DNA of 64,000 nucleotides from Desulfitobacterium dichloroeliminans LMG P-21439 (GCF_000243135.2 NC_019903.1:658001-722000); one strand, 5' to 3'. Positions 25,014 through 34,356 are shown, numbered from the stretch's first letter. Notes: generated by a model from the sequence alone, not told the origin. A program made the numbers and translations.

Positions 25014-26054
25014 ATGAAAATTGCTGTCGTAGGATTGGGGAATATAGGCTTTAACCTTTTCACTTATCTCAATAAAAAGTTTCCGAACTCCGTCATCGGG
25101 GTTGATGTTAATGAAAGTCGAGTCAACGAGCTGCGCAATCAAGGTCATCGGGTAACCACTGATTATCGAGCGCTTACGAGCATCGATACTTGGCTGCTGG
25201 CTCCATCGACGGGTGATCAAGCGGAGAATATCTTTGCAGCCTTAAAGGAAATGATCATCTGTCCCGGTGCCTTAATCTCTATCGAATCCACTTTGCCACC
25301 GGGTACCATGGAATTGGTTCACAAGTACCTGGAAGGTAAGGGATATAAATGCGGAAAAGACGTCTATTTAATTCATGTGCCTCATCGGGTCATGTTTGGC
25401 GTCGATGAGACGGTCTGTGACACTCCGAGAGTTATGGGGGCATTTACCCAAGCTTGCCTAAATAAAGGAAGTCAATTCTATGGACCTTTGGTCCCCCAGC
25501 TTGTCGAAGTCCAGGATGTGCGGATTGCGGAACTGTCTAAAGTAGTTGAAAACGTCAAGCGTTATCTGGATGTGGCCTTTGCTCAGGAGCTTTATCGGTA
25601 TTGCGTTGATAATGAATTAGACTTTGCGGAGTTAAGAAAGGCTGTCAATAGCAAGAGCAATGTGGAACTCCTCGGAACAGACTGGGGAATAGGCGGAGAA
25701 TGTCTGCCGAAGGATATGCGCTTTTTGCGTAAGGTTTGCCCTTCGCCATTGCTGGAAGGAGCGGCTAAAGCAGACCAAGAGTATCGCGATAGAATTCTCC
25801 AGCAGGTGGGCAGTGATCAAATCGTTCTCATCAAAGGATTAAGTTATAAAACAGGAGTCAAGGATCTCAAGCATAGCCGTGGAGTGGAATTAGTCCGAGC
25901 TTTAGAAGCAGCGAGTAACATCGTATGGGTACAGGATCCTTTGTTCACACCCGAAGAACTGGAAGCTGCTGGTTTCAAAACCGACGCAAAAAATGACGAA
26001 GCTACCACTCGGGATTGCATCGTCCTGGAGCGGGGAAAAGCCCTAAATAAGTGA
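25014..26054 (+). CDS. UDP-sugar dehydrogenase (UDP-glucose/UDP-ManNAc dehydrogenase family)
   Basis: 346 residues, shorter than the usual 420-450. The Rossmann start KIAVVGLGNIGFNL binds NAD; STLPPGTME and the central helical domain with LSKVVENVKRYLDVAFAQEL follow; the catalytic cysteine is in GIGGECLPKD; the C-terminal domain shows IVLIKGLSYKTGVKDLKHSRG. The enzyme oxidises C6 of a UDP-hexose to the uronate with two NAD+. The precise sugar cannot be told. First gene of a three-gene set with an epimerase and a glycosyltransferase, so a surface glycan precursor role is likely. Confidence 0.82.
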   Translation: MKIAVVGLGNIGFNLFTYLNKKFPNSVIGVDVNESRVNELRNQGHRVTTDYRALTSIDTWLLAPSTGDQAENIFAALKEMIICPGALISIESTLPPGTMELVHKYLEGKGYKCGKDVYLIHVPHRVMFGVDETVCDTPRVMGAFTQACLNKGSQFYGPLVPQLVEVQDVRIAELSKVVENVKRYLDVAFAQELYRYCVDNELDFAELRKAVNSKSNVELLGTDWGIGGECLPKDMRFLRKVCPSPLLEGAAKADQEYRDRILQQVGSDQIVLIKGLSYKTGVKDLKHSRGVELVRALEAASNIVWVQDPLFTPEELEAAGFKTDAKNDEATTRDCIVLERGKALNK

Positions 26055-26071
26055 AAAGAGGCGCAATAAGT

Positions 26072-26992
26072 ATGTCCAAAGTTTTAGTGACAGGGAGTAA
26101 AGGAACTCTGGGCACCCGTTTGGTCAAGGAGCTTCAAGAGCGGGGCCACGAAGTATGGGAAGTAGATCTTCGACATGCAGGGGAAGAAAATTATTTTCGG
26201 GCTGATATTGCTAAATACCGTCAATTGGAGCGGGTATTTGAACAGGATTATGATGTGGTCTATCATTTAGCGGCTGAGTTTGGTCGTATTAACGGTGAAC
26301 ACTATTATGATACCCTCTGGGAAGCCAATGTGATCGGAACTCGCAATATCTTAGAATGGCAGTTAAAAAAGGGCTTCAGACTCATTTTCACCAGCTCCTC
26401 AGAAATCTATGGGGAAGCCACGGAACCCCTGCTAACTGAAGATCTCCCTCAACAAAAGACTATCATTCAGCATAATGACTATGCTTTAACCAAATGGGCC
26501 AACGAAGTTCAGATAATGAACTTCGAGAAGAAATACCAAACTCCCATCGTGAGGTTGAGGCTTTTTAATGCCTATGGACCGGGGGAGTATTATCATCCTT
26601 ACCGCAGTGTCGTTTGTCTTTTTGTTTATCGTGCGCTCAAAGGAATCCCCTATGAGGTCTATGAGGGTTATCATCGCGTGTTTATGTATGTGGATGACCT
26701 TATTCCCACCATTGCCAATGTCGGCGATAATTTTAAAGCTGGTGAAGTCTATAACATCGGCGGAACTGAATATCGCAGTGTTAAGGAACTCAGCGATCTT
26801 GTGCTCAAGCACACCCAAGGCGACCCAGAGTTGGTTCGCTATCTTTCTGAAGACAAACACAATACAGTGAGTAAGAGACCGGATATTCGGAAAGCCATTA
26901 TAGATCTTAATCATAATCCAAGGATAGCCCTAGAAGAGGGTCTTCCCATCACGGTCGAGTGGATGAAGAAAATTTACGGGGAGGGACGTTGA
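26072..26992 (+). CDS. NAD-dependent epimerase/dehydratase
   Basis: 306 residues of the extended SDR family. NAD-binding GSKGTLGTRLVKEL (a TGSxGxxG variant) starts the protein; catalytic FTSSSEIYG serine and YALTKWANE (the YxxxK pair) are at about 104 and 138; RLFNAYGPGE is the usual later motif. It would epimerise or dehydrate a nucleotide sugar, most likely the uronate made by the preceding dehydrogenase. ATG 26072 is 17 bases after the dehydrogenase stop and has an AGAGG ribosome site. Confidence 0.85.
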   Translation: MSKVLVTGSKGTLGTRLVKELQERGHEVWEVDLRHAGEENYFRADIAKYRQLERVFEQDYDVVYHLAAEFGRINGEHYYDTLWEANVIGTRNILEWQLKKGFRLIFTSSSEIYGEATEPLLTEDLPQQKTIIQHNDYALTKWANEVQIMNFEKKYQTPIVRLRLFNAYGPGEYYHPYRSVVCLFVYRALKGIPYEVYEGYHRVFMYVDDLIPTIANVGDNFKAGEVYNIGGTEYRSVKELSDLVLKHTQGDPELVRYLSEDKHNTVSKRPDIRKAIIDLNHNPRIALEEGLPITVEWMKKIYGEGR

Positions 26993-27705
26993 TGGCAATG
27001 CCCAAAGTGAGTGTGGTTATACCCACGTATAATCACGCTCGCTATGTACCCTGGGCAGTGGAAAGTGTTCTTCGTCAAAGTTATCCCAATCTGGAGATCA
27101 TTGTCGTTAACGATGGATCTACAGATGACACTGCCCGACGTCTGCAAGCATATGAGAATCGTATCCAAGTAATCTATAAGTCCAATGGGGGGACTTCAAA
27201 CGCCCTTAATCATGGACTCCAGAAAGCTACTGGCGATTATATTTGCTGGCTGAGTGCCGACGATATGTTTCTAAAAGGGAAATTGATTCAGCAGGTTCAA
27301 TTGATGGAAACTAACCCTGAAGTGGGGTTCTGCTATACGAGCTTTATTGTTATTGATGAAAATGGTTTGAAAAAATATACAGTCACTTCTGACTTCCACC
27401 CTACCCGGCAAGAAATGGTGGTCAATTTGCATAGAGGGTGCTTTATTAACGGATCCTCGGTAATGATGAGGAGTTCTGCCCTAGAGCGAGTGGGACCATT
27501 CGATGAAGGACTACCCCAAGCTCATGATTATGAATTGTGGTTTCGTTTCCTTCGCCATTTTCCCTCCGGCTTTATTAGGGAACCTCTCATCGCCTATCGA
27601 TGGCATGGGGAGAATATGAGTCTTCACCCCGCGACAGAATGCATTCACATGGTTCAGCAAAGAGCAATAGAGCTTTTCCCTGAGTGGTTAGGGGATAGGT
27701 CGTAG
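26992..27705 (+). CDS. Family 2 glycosyltransferase
   Basis: 237 residues, GT-A fold. SVVIPTYNHARYVPWAVESVLRQ and IIVVNDGSTDDTA are the classic nucleotide-sugar site; LSADDMF is the DxD-type metal motif; the PQAHDYELWFRFL segment provides the general-base-like acidic ED equivalent. Soluble, probably membrane-peripheral, transferring a sugar to a lipid carrier, glycan or protein. Its ATG overlaps the stop of the epimerase by one base, so the three genes are an operon. A bidirectional terminator follows. Confidence 0.85.
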   Translation: MAMPKVSVVIPTYNHARYVPWAVESVLRQSYPNLEIIVVNDGSTDDTARRLQAYENRIQVIYKSNGGTSNALNHGLQKATGDYICWLSADDMFLKGKLIQQVQLMETNPEVGFCYTSFIVIDENGLKKYTVTSDFHPTRQEMVVNLHRGCFINGSSVMMRSSALERVGPFDEGLPQAHDYELWFRFLRHFPSGFIREPLIAYRWHGENMSLHPATECIHMVQQRAIELFPEWLGDRS

Positions 27706-27716
27706 TTAAAAATATA

Positions 27717-27750
27717 GGGCTTTGAAAAACTTCTGCATTTTTCAAAGCCC
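27717..27750. terminator. Bidirectional terminator between convergent genes
   Basis: GGGCTTTGAAAAA and TTTTTCAAAGCCC, a perfect 13-bp stem with A/T runs inside. It serves both the glycosyltransferase (plus) and larA (minus). Confidence 0.75.
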
Positions 27751-27765
27751 CTATTCGTGCGCTTA

Positions 27766-29040
27766 TCATTCTATACTTTCCACAAAAACTCCTGCTCCAT
27801 TAGGAATCACAATGATTTCAGCTTCATTATGCGTATAGTCATAAGCTTTTGCCAAGGCTTCCTCGAGGGTTGTTGCACAATCCAAGCCCATAGCTTGAAG
27901 TTCGTGAGGATCAACTCCTTCGGTGACCACAATGACTTTGTAATCTAGGAGAATTCGCACTAGAATCTGGACTTGCCATTGATCAAGATCTGTGGCGGTT
28001 GGTTCGGTAGCACGAATCTCTTCCAGTATAGCCCCCGCTCCTCCTGGATTTAGCAACATTCTATGGAAGGTATCACCACCGATTCCATCGATACAAGAAG
28101 CGGCAGTGATAATCACACCGCCCTTTTTAGCTACATATTCGGCAGTGCGCATGCTTTTGACCGCTTGGTATAAGTTTTGATCAAGAGGATAACCGCCATT
28201 GCTGGTCAGAACAATCTCTGCACGCTTAGAGGTTAGTTTTGTAAGCTTTTCAGTAAATCGCACTCCTTGGTCAAAGGCTTTTTCGGGATGACCGGCAAAG
28301 GCTCCGATGATGTTTTTCTCCTCATCGAGTGTAACGTTGAGGATAAATTTTAAACCCGCTTGACGAGCGGCATGCTCCATATCTTGATGAAAGATATTTC
28401 CTTGAATCGTTCCGGATTGGGTGTTGGGATGGTCGATAAATCCAGCAGAATGATTGATCAAGATGGTTTCCCGACCCGAGATGCCAGGCATGATGCTTTT
28501 TCTGCCGCCGGAATAGCCTGCAAAGAAGTGAGGTTCAATGAAGCCTTCGGCCAACAATAAATCCGCTTCCACAGCCAATCGATTGACCCACAAGGGTGCC
28601 CCTGAAGGAAGGTCTTCCAGTCTAACCAAGGTCGAGTAATCGTCTGCTTTATGGATCACAAATTTCTCTTGCTCGACAATCTCGGCGCCAAACTTATCCA
28701 CCATCTCTTGGTCGGTAGGGGCTCTGTGGAGACCCGTTGCGATTAGGATTGTAATTTCTGCAGAAGGGTTGCCCTTTCGAATGTCCTTTAAAATAAAGGG
28801 AAGAGTCTGCTTGCTGGGCAGAGGTCGAGTATGGTCACTGGTCACCACTACAATTTTTTTAGCTTCTCGTGCCAACTCATTAAGCGTGCGACTTTCAAAG
28901 GGGGTTGCTAAAGCATCTTGTACTAGGTCGAGTGCATTTTTTTCTGGTAAATAGCTATCTAAAGTCAAAATGCCAGCTAATCGCTCATCAGGAATTGTAG
29001 TTTCTAGATATGAAGTACCATAGGGCAAGCGGATCTGCAT
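27766..29040 (-). CDS. larA: Nickel-pincer lactate racemase family protein LarA
   Basis: 424 residues, the standard LarA length. SDHTRPLPSK (catalytic His), HFFAGYSGGRKSIMPGI (lysine carrying the nickel-pincer cofactor, and a second His) and the C-terminal domain SNGGYPLDQNLYQAVK are conserved features of the DUF2088 family. LarA interconverts L- and D-lactate; several paralogues racemise other 2-hydroxy acids such as malate or phenyllactate. The ATG at 29040 has AGGAGGAAATTGC directly before it, so the longer upstream start is rejected. The cofactor genes larB, larC and larE are not nearby. Stands alone, divergent from the GerMN lipoprotein. Confidence 0.9.
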   Translation of the reverse strand: MQIRLPYGTSYLETTIPDERLAGILTLDSYLPEKNALDLVQDALATPFESRTLNELAREAKKIVVVTSDHTRPLPSKQTLPFILKDIRKGNPSAEITILIATGLHRAPTDQEMVDKFGAEIVEQEKFVIHKADDYSTLVRLEDLPSGAPLWVNRLAVEADLLLAEGFIEPHFFAGYSGGRKSIMPGISGRETILINHSAGFIDHPNTQSGTIQGNIFHQDMEHAARQAGLKFILNVTLDEEKNIIGAFAGHPEKAFDQGVRFTEKLTKLTSKRAEIVLTSNGGYPLDQNLYQAVKSMRTAEYVAKKGGVIITAASCIDGIGGDTFHRMLLNPGGAGAILEEIRATEPTATDLDQWQVQILVRILLDYKVIVVTEGVDPHELQAMGLDCATTLEEALAKAYDYTHNEAEIIVIPNGAGVFVESIE

Positions 29041-29272
29041 GCAATTTCCTCCTGTCATTACCTTTAAAGTTGCCATAATTTTTACCCTATTTCTCTTCTT
29101 ATAGCATAAAATCCTTTTTTGAATCAGATTTACTCGCTATAGGAAGTCTATTGATATAAGAATCAGGTGTTTATAGTCAAAGCTCTTTTAGATGGGTATA
29201 ATAAGTGTGATGACAAGCCCAAATGGGATATGTACAATTTTGAATTAGAGATTAGCTGAGGAGGTAATAAAT

Positions 29273-30343
29273 TTGAAGAAGTATACCATAATCATTGGCA
29301 TAATGAGCTTACTTGGCGCACTCCTTCTTCTTGGAGGATGCGGTACAACTCAAGAAAATCCCCCTACTGGCAACAACCCAGGTGAGCAACCTGCTCAAGA
29401 GGATAAATTTGCTGACTATCTTGCCTACCAAGACAATACGAGATATGTGTATGAAGGCCAGGGCAACGAATATGCATCTTATACCACCTATGTCGATTAC
29501 TCTACAGGTGATAGGGTGCAACTGCGGACAAATAATGGCGGCACCGAGATGGTACGCGTGCTAGTGCTGGATGCAGGACAAATAATACAGCAGCTAGCCC
29601 AAGGGGAGACCTATTATCGCGAGAATTTGACCAAGAGTTCTAAGCTGAATAGCAAGGGAGAAGTCCTTCTTAAAGAGCCTCTCACCAAAGGAACGACATG
29701 GACCTTGCCAGATAATCGGAAGCGCACCATTACCAATGTGGATATGGAACTTTCAACCCCTTCTGGAAATTATAAGGTCATTGAAGTGACTACGGAGGGA
29801 GAGGATAGCGCGGTTATGGACTATTATGCTCCTAATGTGGGCTTAGTCAAATCGGTGTTCAAAGGTACTGATAACTACGAAGTAACCTCGACCTTAAGCA
29901 AGTTAGAAAAAAGCACCCCGCTAGTGCAAAATGTTAAGGCTTACTATCCAAATATCGATGATGGGAAAATCCATACGACAACAATTCAATTGTCCTTTAA
30001 GACCAACGATATCACGAAACAGGTCTTTGAACAGGAATTTAAAAAGAAGGCAGCCAATCAAGGTAAGCTCATCGGTGATAATGTTAAAATAAAGAGCCTT
30101 CATCTAAATCAAGATGGAAGAGTTTATGTGGACTTCACCAAAAATCTCGTCGCCGAAATGAATGCTGGAGCTGGGTATGAAGGGATGATTCTACAGAGCA
30201 TTGCCAATACTCTAGGTGATTATTATGGAGTAAGTGAAGTAAACCTTACCCTTGAAGGAGAACCTTATGCTTCAGGTCATGTGGAAATGAAAAAAGGGGA
30301 GTTTTTCAAAGTTGATCATAAAAATGTTGTGGAAAAATCGTGA
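29273..30343 (+). CDS. GerMN-domain lipoprotein
   Basis: 356 residues. Lipoprotein signal with lipobox GGC (Cys at about 23), a threonine/proline linker, a middle domain (about 45-210) with tyrosine-rich strands (DNTRYVYEGQGNEYASY), and a C-terminal GerMN domain (about 215-345: VQNVKAYYPNIDDGKI, VKIKSLHLNQDGRVYVDFTKNL, GMILQSIANTLGDYYGVSEVNLTLEG). GerMN domains are found in GerM, needed for sporulation and germination in Bacillus, and anchor to the envelope. TTG start with AGGAGGTAA upstream. Probably monocistronic. Confidence 0.82.
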   Translation: MKKYTIIIGIMSLLGALLLLGGCGTTQENPPTGNNPGEQPAQEDKFADYLAYQDNTRYVYEGQGNEYASYTTYVDYSTGDRVQLRTNNGGTEMVRVLVLDAGQIIQQLAQGETYYRENLTKSSKLNSKGEVLLKEPLTKGTTWTLPDNRKRTITNVDMELSTPSGNYKVIEVTTEGEDSAVMDYYAPNVGLVKSVFKGTDNYEVTSTLSKLEKSTPLVQNVKAYYPNIDDGKIHTTTIQLSFKTNDITKQVFEQEFKKKAANQGKLIGDNVKIKSLHLNQDGRVYVDFTKNLVAEMNAGAGYEGMILQSIANTLGDYYGVSEVNLTLEGEPYASGHVEMKKGEFFKVDHKNVVEKS

Positions 30344-30380
30344 GATCATTATTTAGTACCATTACATTTGAATAATGAAG

Positions 30381-30418
30381 AGCAAGAACAGGTGGAGCTT
30401 ACCACCTGTTCTTGCTTT
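30381..30418 (+). terminator. Intrinsic terminator after the GerMN lipoprotein gene
   Basis: Perfect AGCAAGAACAGGTGG/CCACCTGTTCTTGCT stem with an AGCTTA loop. Confidence 0.75.
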
Positions 30419-30514
30419 GAGAAATAGAAATAGTCTTGAATTTACGGCCAATTTGTGATGTAATAGTTATGTCTATAAATGAAACAACGTTTCACTGAGA
30501 GGGGCCGCTTAATC

Positions 30515-31663
30515 GTGCAAGAACGTCATCCTATTAAATACTTAGCACCTGCTTGGTTTGCTGTCATCATGGGCACCGGGGGATTAGCCAATATCTTGTA
30601 TCTTTGGCAGGATGTTTTTCCTCTGGGGCATTCTCTAGGTATAGTCATAGCAGCCTTAGCTGACCTGCTCTATTTCATCGTCTTAGTTCCTTGGGTGATT
30701 CGCTGGACAAAGTTTTTCCCTTATGCCTATCGGGATTTAAATCATCCCTTAGCAGGGAACTTCTTCGTAACTATGCCTGTAGCAACGACCATTGTGGGGA
30801 CCAATGTTTTTCTAATCTGGAGTCAATATTTAAGTGAGGCACTGACCTACAACATCATTTTTGCTGCTTGGATTATTGCAATCATCGGGGTCACCTTCTT
30901 TACTTTTTATAGCACCTTCAGATTCATGCGAGCAGAGGAAACCCCCAAGCCGGAAATGATTAATTTTTCCTGGATTATGGCGCCTATTGCCAATATGGCA
31001 GTTTCTTTGATTGGGAATCCTGTTCTTGAACTTACCATGAAAATGAAGCCTTCTTGGAGTGTCTCTGTACTCATCACTAATACTGCCTTATTTGGGATTG
31101 GCTTTTTTCTTTTTATCTTCATAAGTGCCATTGTTTTTGTGCGTTTAGCGTACCATCCCCTTCCTCCTGCAGAGACGATTCCTTCCTTTGGAATTTTCGT
31201 CAGCGCAGTGGGGCTTGCTGTCAGTGCCATCATCGATCAGTCAAAGCATGCTCATAGTATCGGTCTTTTAGCTAGCACGGATTTAGCAAACTTAGTAGCT
31301 GCTGTGATCTGGGGATTTGGTATCTGGATTGTGGGCATTATCGCGATTATCAGTATCTATCAAATGCGCAAGAGTGGAATTCCCTTTAGTATGGGTTGGT
31401 GGGCATATATCTTCCCCTTGGCAGCGTATACGATTTCCAGCCAAAAGATTGCTGCCATCTTTTTATCCCCTCTGACAACGGGATATACGGTATTTTTAAC
31501 CCTTCTATTGGTTCTGCTTTGGGTATATACTTTTGTCAACACAATCCGGGGAGCGGTAAGTGGGAAACTCTTTACAGGAACCCCCATTCCCGAAACTCCC
31601 AAGAAGGAACCAGCCAGTTCTCCGATCCGTAAGTCAGAATACGGTTCTTCTGCTCTTCCCTGA
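30515..31663 (+). CDS. TDT/TehA-SLAC1 family transporter
   Basis: 382 residues with about ten membrane helices. The start (YLAPAWFAVIMGTGGLANIL) and the end (AAIFLSPLTTGYTVFLTLLLV) are typical of tellurite-resistance/dicarboxylate transporters (TehA, Mae1, SLAC1), which move malate, other carboxylates or anions across the cytoplasmic membrane. GTG 30515 follows GAGAGGGG by 10 bases; ATG 30479 has no ribosome site and is the alternative. A truncated relative lies at 32939-33285 on the other side of a LysR gene, which probably regulates this family of carriers. Substrate unproven. Confidence 0.8.
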   Translation: MQERHPIKYLAPAWFAVIMGTGGLANILYLWQDVFPLGHSLGIVIAALADLLYFIVLVPWVIRWTKFFPYAYRDLNHPLAGNFFVTMPVATTIVGTNVFLIWSQYLSEALTYNIIFAAWIIAIIGVTFFTFYSTFRFMRAEETPKPEMINFSWIMAPIANMAVSLIGNPVLELTMKMKPSWSVSVLITNTALFGIGFFLFIFISAIVFVRLAYHPLPPAETIPSFGIFVSAVGLAVSAIIDQSKHAHSIGLLASTDLANLVAAVIWGFGIWIVGIIAIISIYQMRKSGIPFSMGWWAYIFPLAAYTISSQKIAAIFLSPLTTGYTVFLTLLLVLLWVYTFVNTIRGAVSGKLFTGTPIPETPKKEPASSPIRKSEYGSSALP

Positions 31664-31723
31664 GATTGAAGTTCAGGGCTATTGCGGTAGCATAATAATA
31701 GTGCAGAACATTAAAGTGAACGA

Positions 31724-31768
31724 AGTGGAGGTTGCAAATCGCTTTTTAAGCAGTTTGCAACCTCCACT
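31724..31768. terminator. Bidirectional terminator
   Basis: AGTGGAGGTTGCAAA/TTTGCAACCTCCACT perfect stem with a T-rich loop, followed by TTTTTTC on the plus side. Between the convergent TDT transporter and LysR genes. Confidence 0.75.
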
Positions 31769-31784
31769 TTTTTCTTATCTATCT

Positions 31785-32678
31785 TTAGTAGGATTCTATA
31801 AGGTGATAATTTGTTTTTAAAAAGGCTAACAGTTCGTGAGCGGCATGAGGAAGATAACGACCCTTTTTCCAGGTTAAGGCCAATTGCAAGCATAAGTTCG
31901 TATCTGCAAAGGGGCGGTAGGTAATCGTAAGGGGGTTCAGAGTCTGGCATATTTTGGTGGGTAATAGAGCTACCCCCAGCTTAGCAGTCACCATTTGCGT
32001 CATCAGCTCACGTTGGGAGGTTTCAAAGGCAATCTCCGGAGTAATTCCAGCATTTTTGCACCCAGCAATAATTATGTCATGGAGCTTATAGTCATTGTTG
32101 TAAAGGATTAATTGTTCTCCTTCAAAATCTTTATAGTCAATGAGGTCATATCGGGCTAAAGGATGGGTTGAGTGCATAACGACGCTGAGAGGGTCTTGCT
32201 CGAACCAAATCCACTCGAAGAGATCTGAGTCTTCTGGGGTAAAGATCCCAAAATCCAGTAAGCCATCCTGGAGGGAAGCTTCAATCTTCTTGGGGCCATA
32301 TTCAAAAAGCTGAATCTGAATTTTCGGGTACTCACTTTTAAAAGCACCGAGCATATGGGAAAAGGTGGTGACAGCAGTAATAGGGGGGAGTCCAATGTGA
32401 ATCTTACCAGTTTGTAGTTTGGCTAGACCTTCTAGTTGAGTGTTGATATTTCTAAAGGCGGCTACAATTTGTTGTGCTTGATCAAGAACAAGCTCTCCGG
32501 CATCTGTCAGTTTCACATATTTTGTACTGCGATAAAACAAGGTTTTTCCCAACTCTGCCTCTAGATCCTTAATTGCTTTGCTGATCGAGGGTTGAGAAGT
32601 ATGGGTTACTTCAGCTGCGATGCTGAAACTTTTATGACGCGCAACTTCGATAAAATACTCTAGATGCCGTATTTCCAC
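31785..32678 (-). CDS. LysR-type transcriptional regulator (next to TDT transporters)
   Basis: 297 residues. N-terminal winged helix: IRHLEYFIEVARHKSFSIAAEVTHTSQPSISKAIKDLEAELGKTLF-type sequence, then a co-inducer domain (about 90-295) with the usual KIHIGLPPITAV and the PHAAHELLAFLKTN end. GTG 32678 is preferred because GGTGGGGAG lies just before it. Its promoter region has a dyad CGAATA-N5-TATTCG, and similar dyads lie between the isomerase and CitE genes 1.7 kb away, so it probably controls itself and those genes. The inducer is unknown; an organic acid is plausible. Confidence 0.88.
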   Translation of the reverse strand: MEIRHLEYFIEVARHKSFSIAAEVTHTSQPSISKAIKDLEAELGKTLFYRSTKYVKLTDAGELVLDQAQQIVAAFRNINTQLEGLAKLQTGKIHIGLPPITAVTTFSHMLGAFKSEYPKIQIQLFEYGPKKIEASLQDGLLDFGIFTPEDSDLFEWIWFEQDPLSVVMHSTHPLARYDLIDYKDFEGEQLILYNNDYKLHDIIIAGCKNAGITPEIAFETSQRELMTQMVTAKLGVALLPTKICQTLNPLTITYRPFADTNLCLQLALTWKKGRYLPHAAHELLAFLKTNYHLIESY

Positions 32679-32711
32679 GTATCTCCCCACCTTTTACGTT
32701 TATTCATTGGT

Positions 32712-32743
32712 CGAATATATTGTATTCGTAACGAGTATTTTAC
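32712..32743. promoter_or_regulatory. LysR-type dyad and conserved downstream box
   Basis: CGAATA-TATTG-TATTCG (32712-32728), a perfect 6-base dyad with the T-N11-A geometry of LysR sites, followed 7 bases later by GTATTTTAC (32735-32743). The same pair with identical spacing occurs at 34437-34467 before the CitE-like gene. Confidence 0.6.
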
Positions 32744-32938
32744 ATCGCAATAGAAGGTAATTAAAATAGAATTAGAAGTTTGAAAAGTCTGAGGAATACA
32801 TATTGGTTGATCTGCTCGACAATTGTATTTGTAAAGGGGGTTGCCCTAGATCGATACTCTTAAGTATAATGTAAATTTCCGAAATCTTCTAGGACGAACT
32901 TGGTTGAATGGATCAATCACTTGAAAGGGTTTAGTGAT

Positions 32939-33285
32939 ATGTCCAAAACATAGTCTTTAAAGTATCGAATCTTTGCATGTGTGGCAATTATTCTAGGGAT
33001 GGGGAGCTGGAGTAATATTCTCTATCCATGGATGCCAAAGGTGATGTCTTTTTTCAACCCTTGGCAAGGGTATAGCTTGCTGTTTTCATTTTGGATTATA
33101 GCGGTGGTTGGAGTTTCTTTCTTCACCTATAGAAAGATATCCTTTCTCCACTAACTTCGGGAGTTTCATCCTTCCTAACAATCTTTCTTACTGTAATATG
33201 GCTCTGTTTTTGGAGAAGCAGGGTGGGGATATTCATTCGCTCCATCGATTATTTGGAGATAAAACAAAAGAGAAGTAGAGTTTAA
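32939..33285 (+). pseudogene. Decayed TDT/TehA-type transporter gene
   Basis: Following a ribosome site GAAAGGG, ATG 32939 is stopped by TAG at its fifth codon. Beyond it the frame reads SLKYRIFACVAIILGMGSWSNILYPW, matching the start of the intact transporter (PIKYLAPAWFAVIMGTGGLANILYLW), then FWIIAVVGVSFFTY, matching its AWIIAIIGVTFFTF. A frame change then joins to SPLTSGVSSFLTIFLTVIW, matching the last helices (SPLTTGYTVFLTLLLVLLW). So the central helices are deleted and at least one nonsense and one frameshift change are present. It cannot make a working carrier. Confidence 0.8.
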
Positions 33286-33315
33286 GTTCTTCTGCCGAAC
33301 ATAAACTCTACTTCT
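33271..33315. terminator. Bidirectional terminator
   Basis: AGAAGTAGAGTTTA/TAAACTCTACTTCT perfect 14-bp stem between the decayed transporter and the isomerase gene. Confidence 0.7.
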
Positions 33316-33356
33316 TCGCTTTTTAAACGATTTTTTAACAATAAAGAATTCAGAAT

Positions 33357-34268
33357 TCACACCTGATCCCAAGCAAGATTGAGCACTCTCTTGGCATTGG
33401 CGATGACCAATTCAGGGTCCTCGTCCCTATAGGGTTTGACCTCTAGGCTGACAATCGGTCGGTTTTCTTTGTTGAGAAATCCAATCTTTAGAAGGACGCG
33501 GAGATATTCTACAAGTTCTTTCACATCATTTTCACTGCCAGGGAAGCCAAATCGCGGATGTTCATCTCCATAGATGGGAGAGGATTTGTCCTTAACAAGA
33601 GTATTGCCCATATGGGCATGGATAATATAGTCCTTTACAGGGATCAGGGATTCCTCGGGTGTTTCCCGTAGCTGAGGTAGGTGGCTTAAATCTACCATTA
33701 AACCAAAATTATCGTATTCCTGGCATATTTCACTAGCATATCGCTTGGTCAAGGCCACCGGTCCGATCAGAGAACATTTGTCCACATCATAGTCAAATAC
33801 TTCAATAGCGACCTTCATAGGTCCCTTGGATTTAGCGTAGGCACATATCTCCTTGGTAGAGCGAATTAGTGCCTGATAGGCCTCTTCCTTTTTAGCTTCT
33901 TCATATTTTCCGCTGAGGAAAGCAAAATCCTTTGCGCCCATCTCATAGGCTTCATCGATACCCTCTTTGACATTAGCTAGAGCTAGTAATCGCTCTTCCT
34001 CATTGAGAGAATTGAGATTCTGCTTGGTAGTCAAGAGTCGAGGCATTCCTGCATAGGAGAATTCCATATGAGAAGTCTCAATGATTTGCTTGGCTTTTTT
34101 TCGAATGACAGGGTCTTTAATCCAGGTCATTTCGACGACTTCGAAGTAATCATCAAGGGCAACCCTTCTCAGAGTTTCCAGGATGGGCCCTTCTCCATTG
34201 CCAGTGCTGGGATAAGCCATAAAATGAACTAGGCCTACTTTCATATATTTACGAAAGGATTCATTCAT
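33357..34268 (-). CDS. Sugar phosphate isomerase/epimerase-type TIM barrel protein
   Basis: 303 residues of the xylose isomerase-like/AP endonuclease 2 TIM barrel superfamily. Likely metal ligands: glutamate in KVAIEVFDYD, aspartate and histidine in GLMVDLSHLPQL, histidines in IIHAHMGNT and glutamate in VSLEVKPYRDEDPE. The substrate is not deducible; family members isomerise or epimerise ketoses and related acids, or act as hydroxypyruvate isomerase. The start has AAGGAGGATGCCC. It is divergent from the CitE-like gene and shares its LysR-dyad control region, so the two may handle the same compound. Confidence 0.75.
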   Translation of the reverse strand: MNESFRKYMKVGLVHFMAYPSTGNGEGPILETLRRVALDDYFEVVEMTWIKDPVIRKKAKQIIETSHMEFSYAGMPRLLTTKQNLNSLNEEERLLALANVKEGIDEAYEMGAKDFAFLSGKYEEAKKEEAYQALIRSTKEICAYAKSKGPMKVAIEVFDYDVDKCSLIGPVALTKRYASEICQEYDNFGLMVDLSHLPQLRETPEESLIPVKDYIIHAHMGNTLVKDKSSPIYGDEHPRFGFPGSENDVKELVEYLRVLLKIGFLNKENRPIVSLEVKPYRDEDPELVIANAKRVLNLAWDQV

Positions 34269-34356
34269 TGGGCATCCTCCTTAATCTGTTATGGAATTCT
34301 TTTGTGGCTCAACTTAAGAATAAAGAGTTCTATCGAAAGAGTAAAATAGTTGTTTG

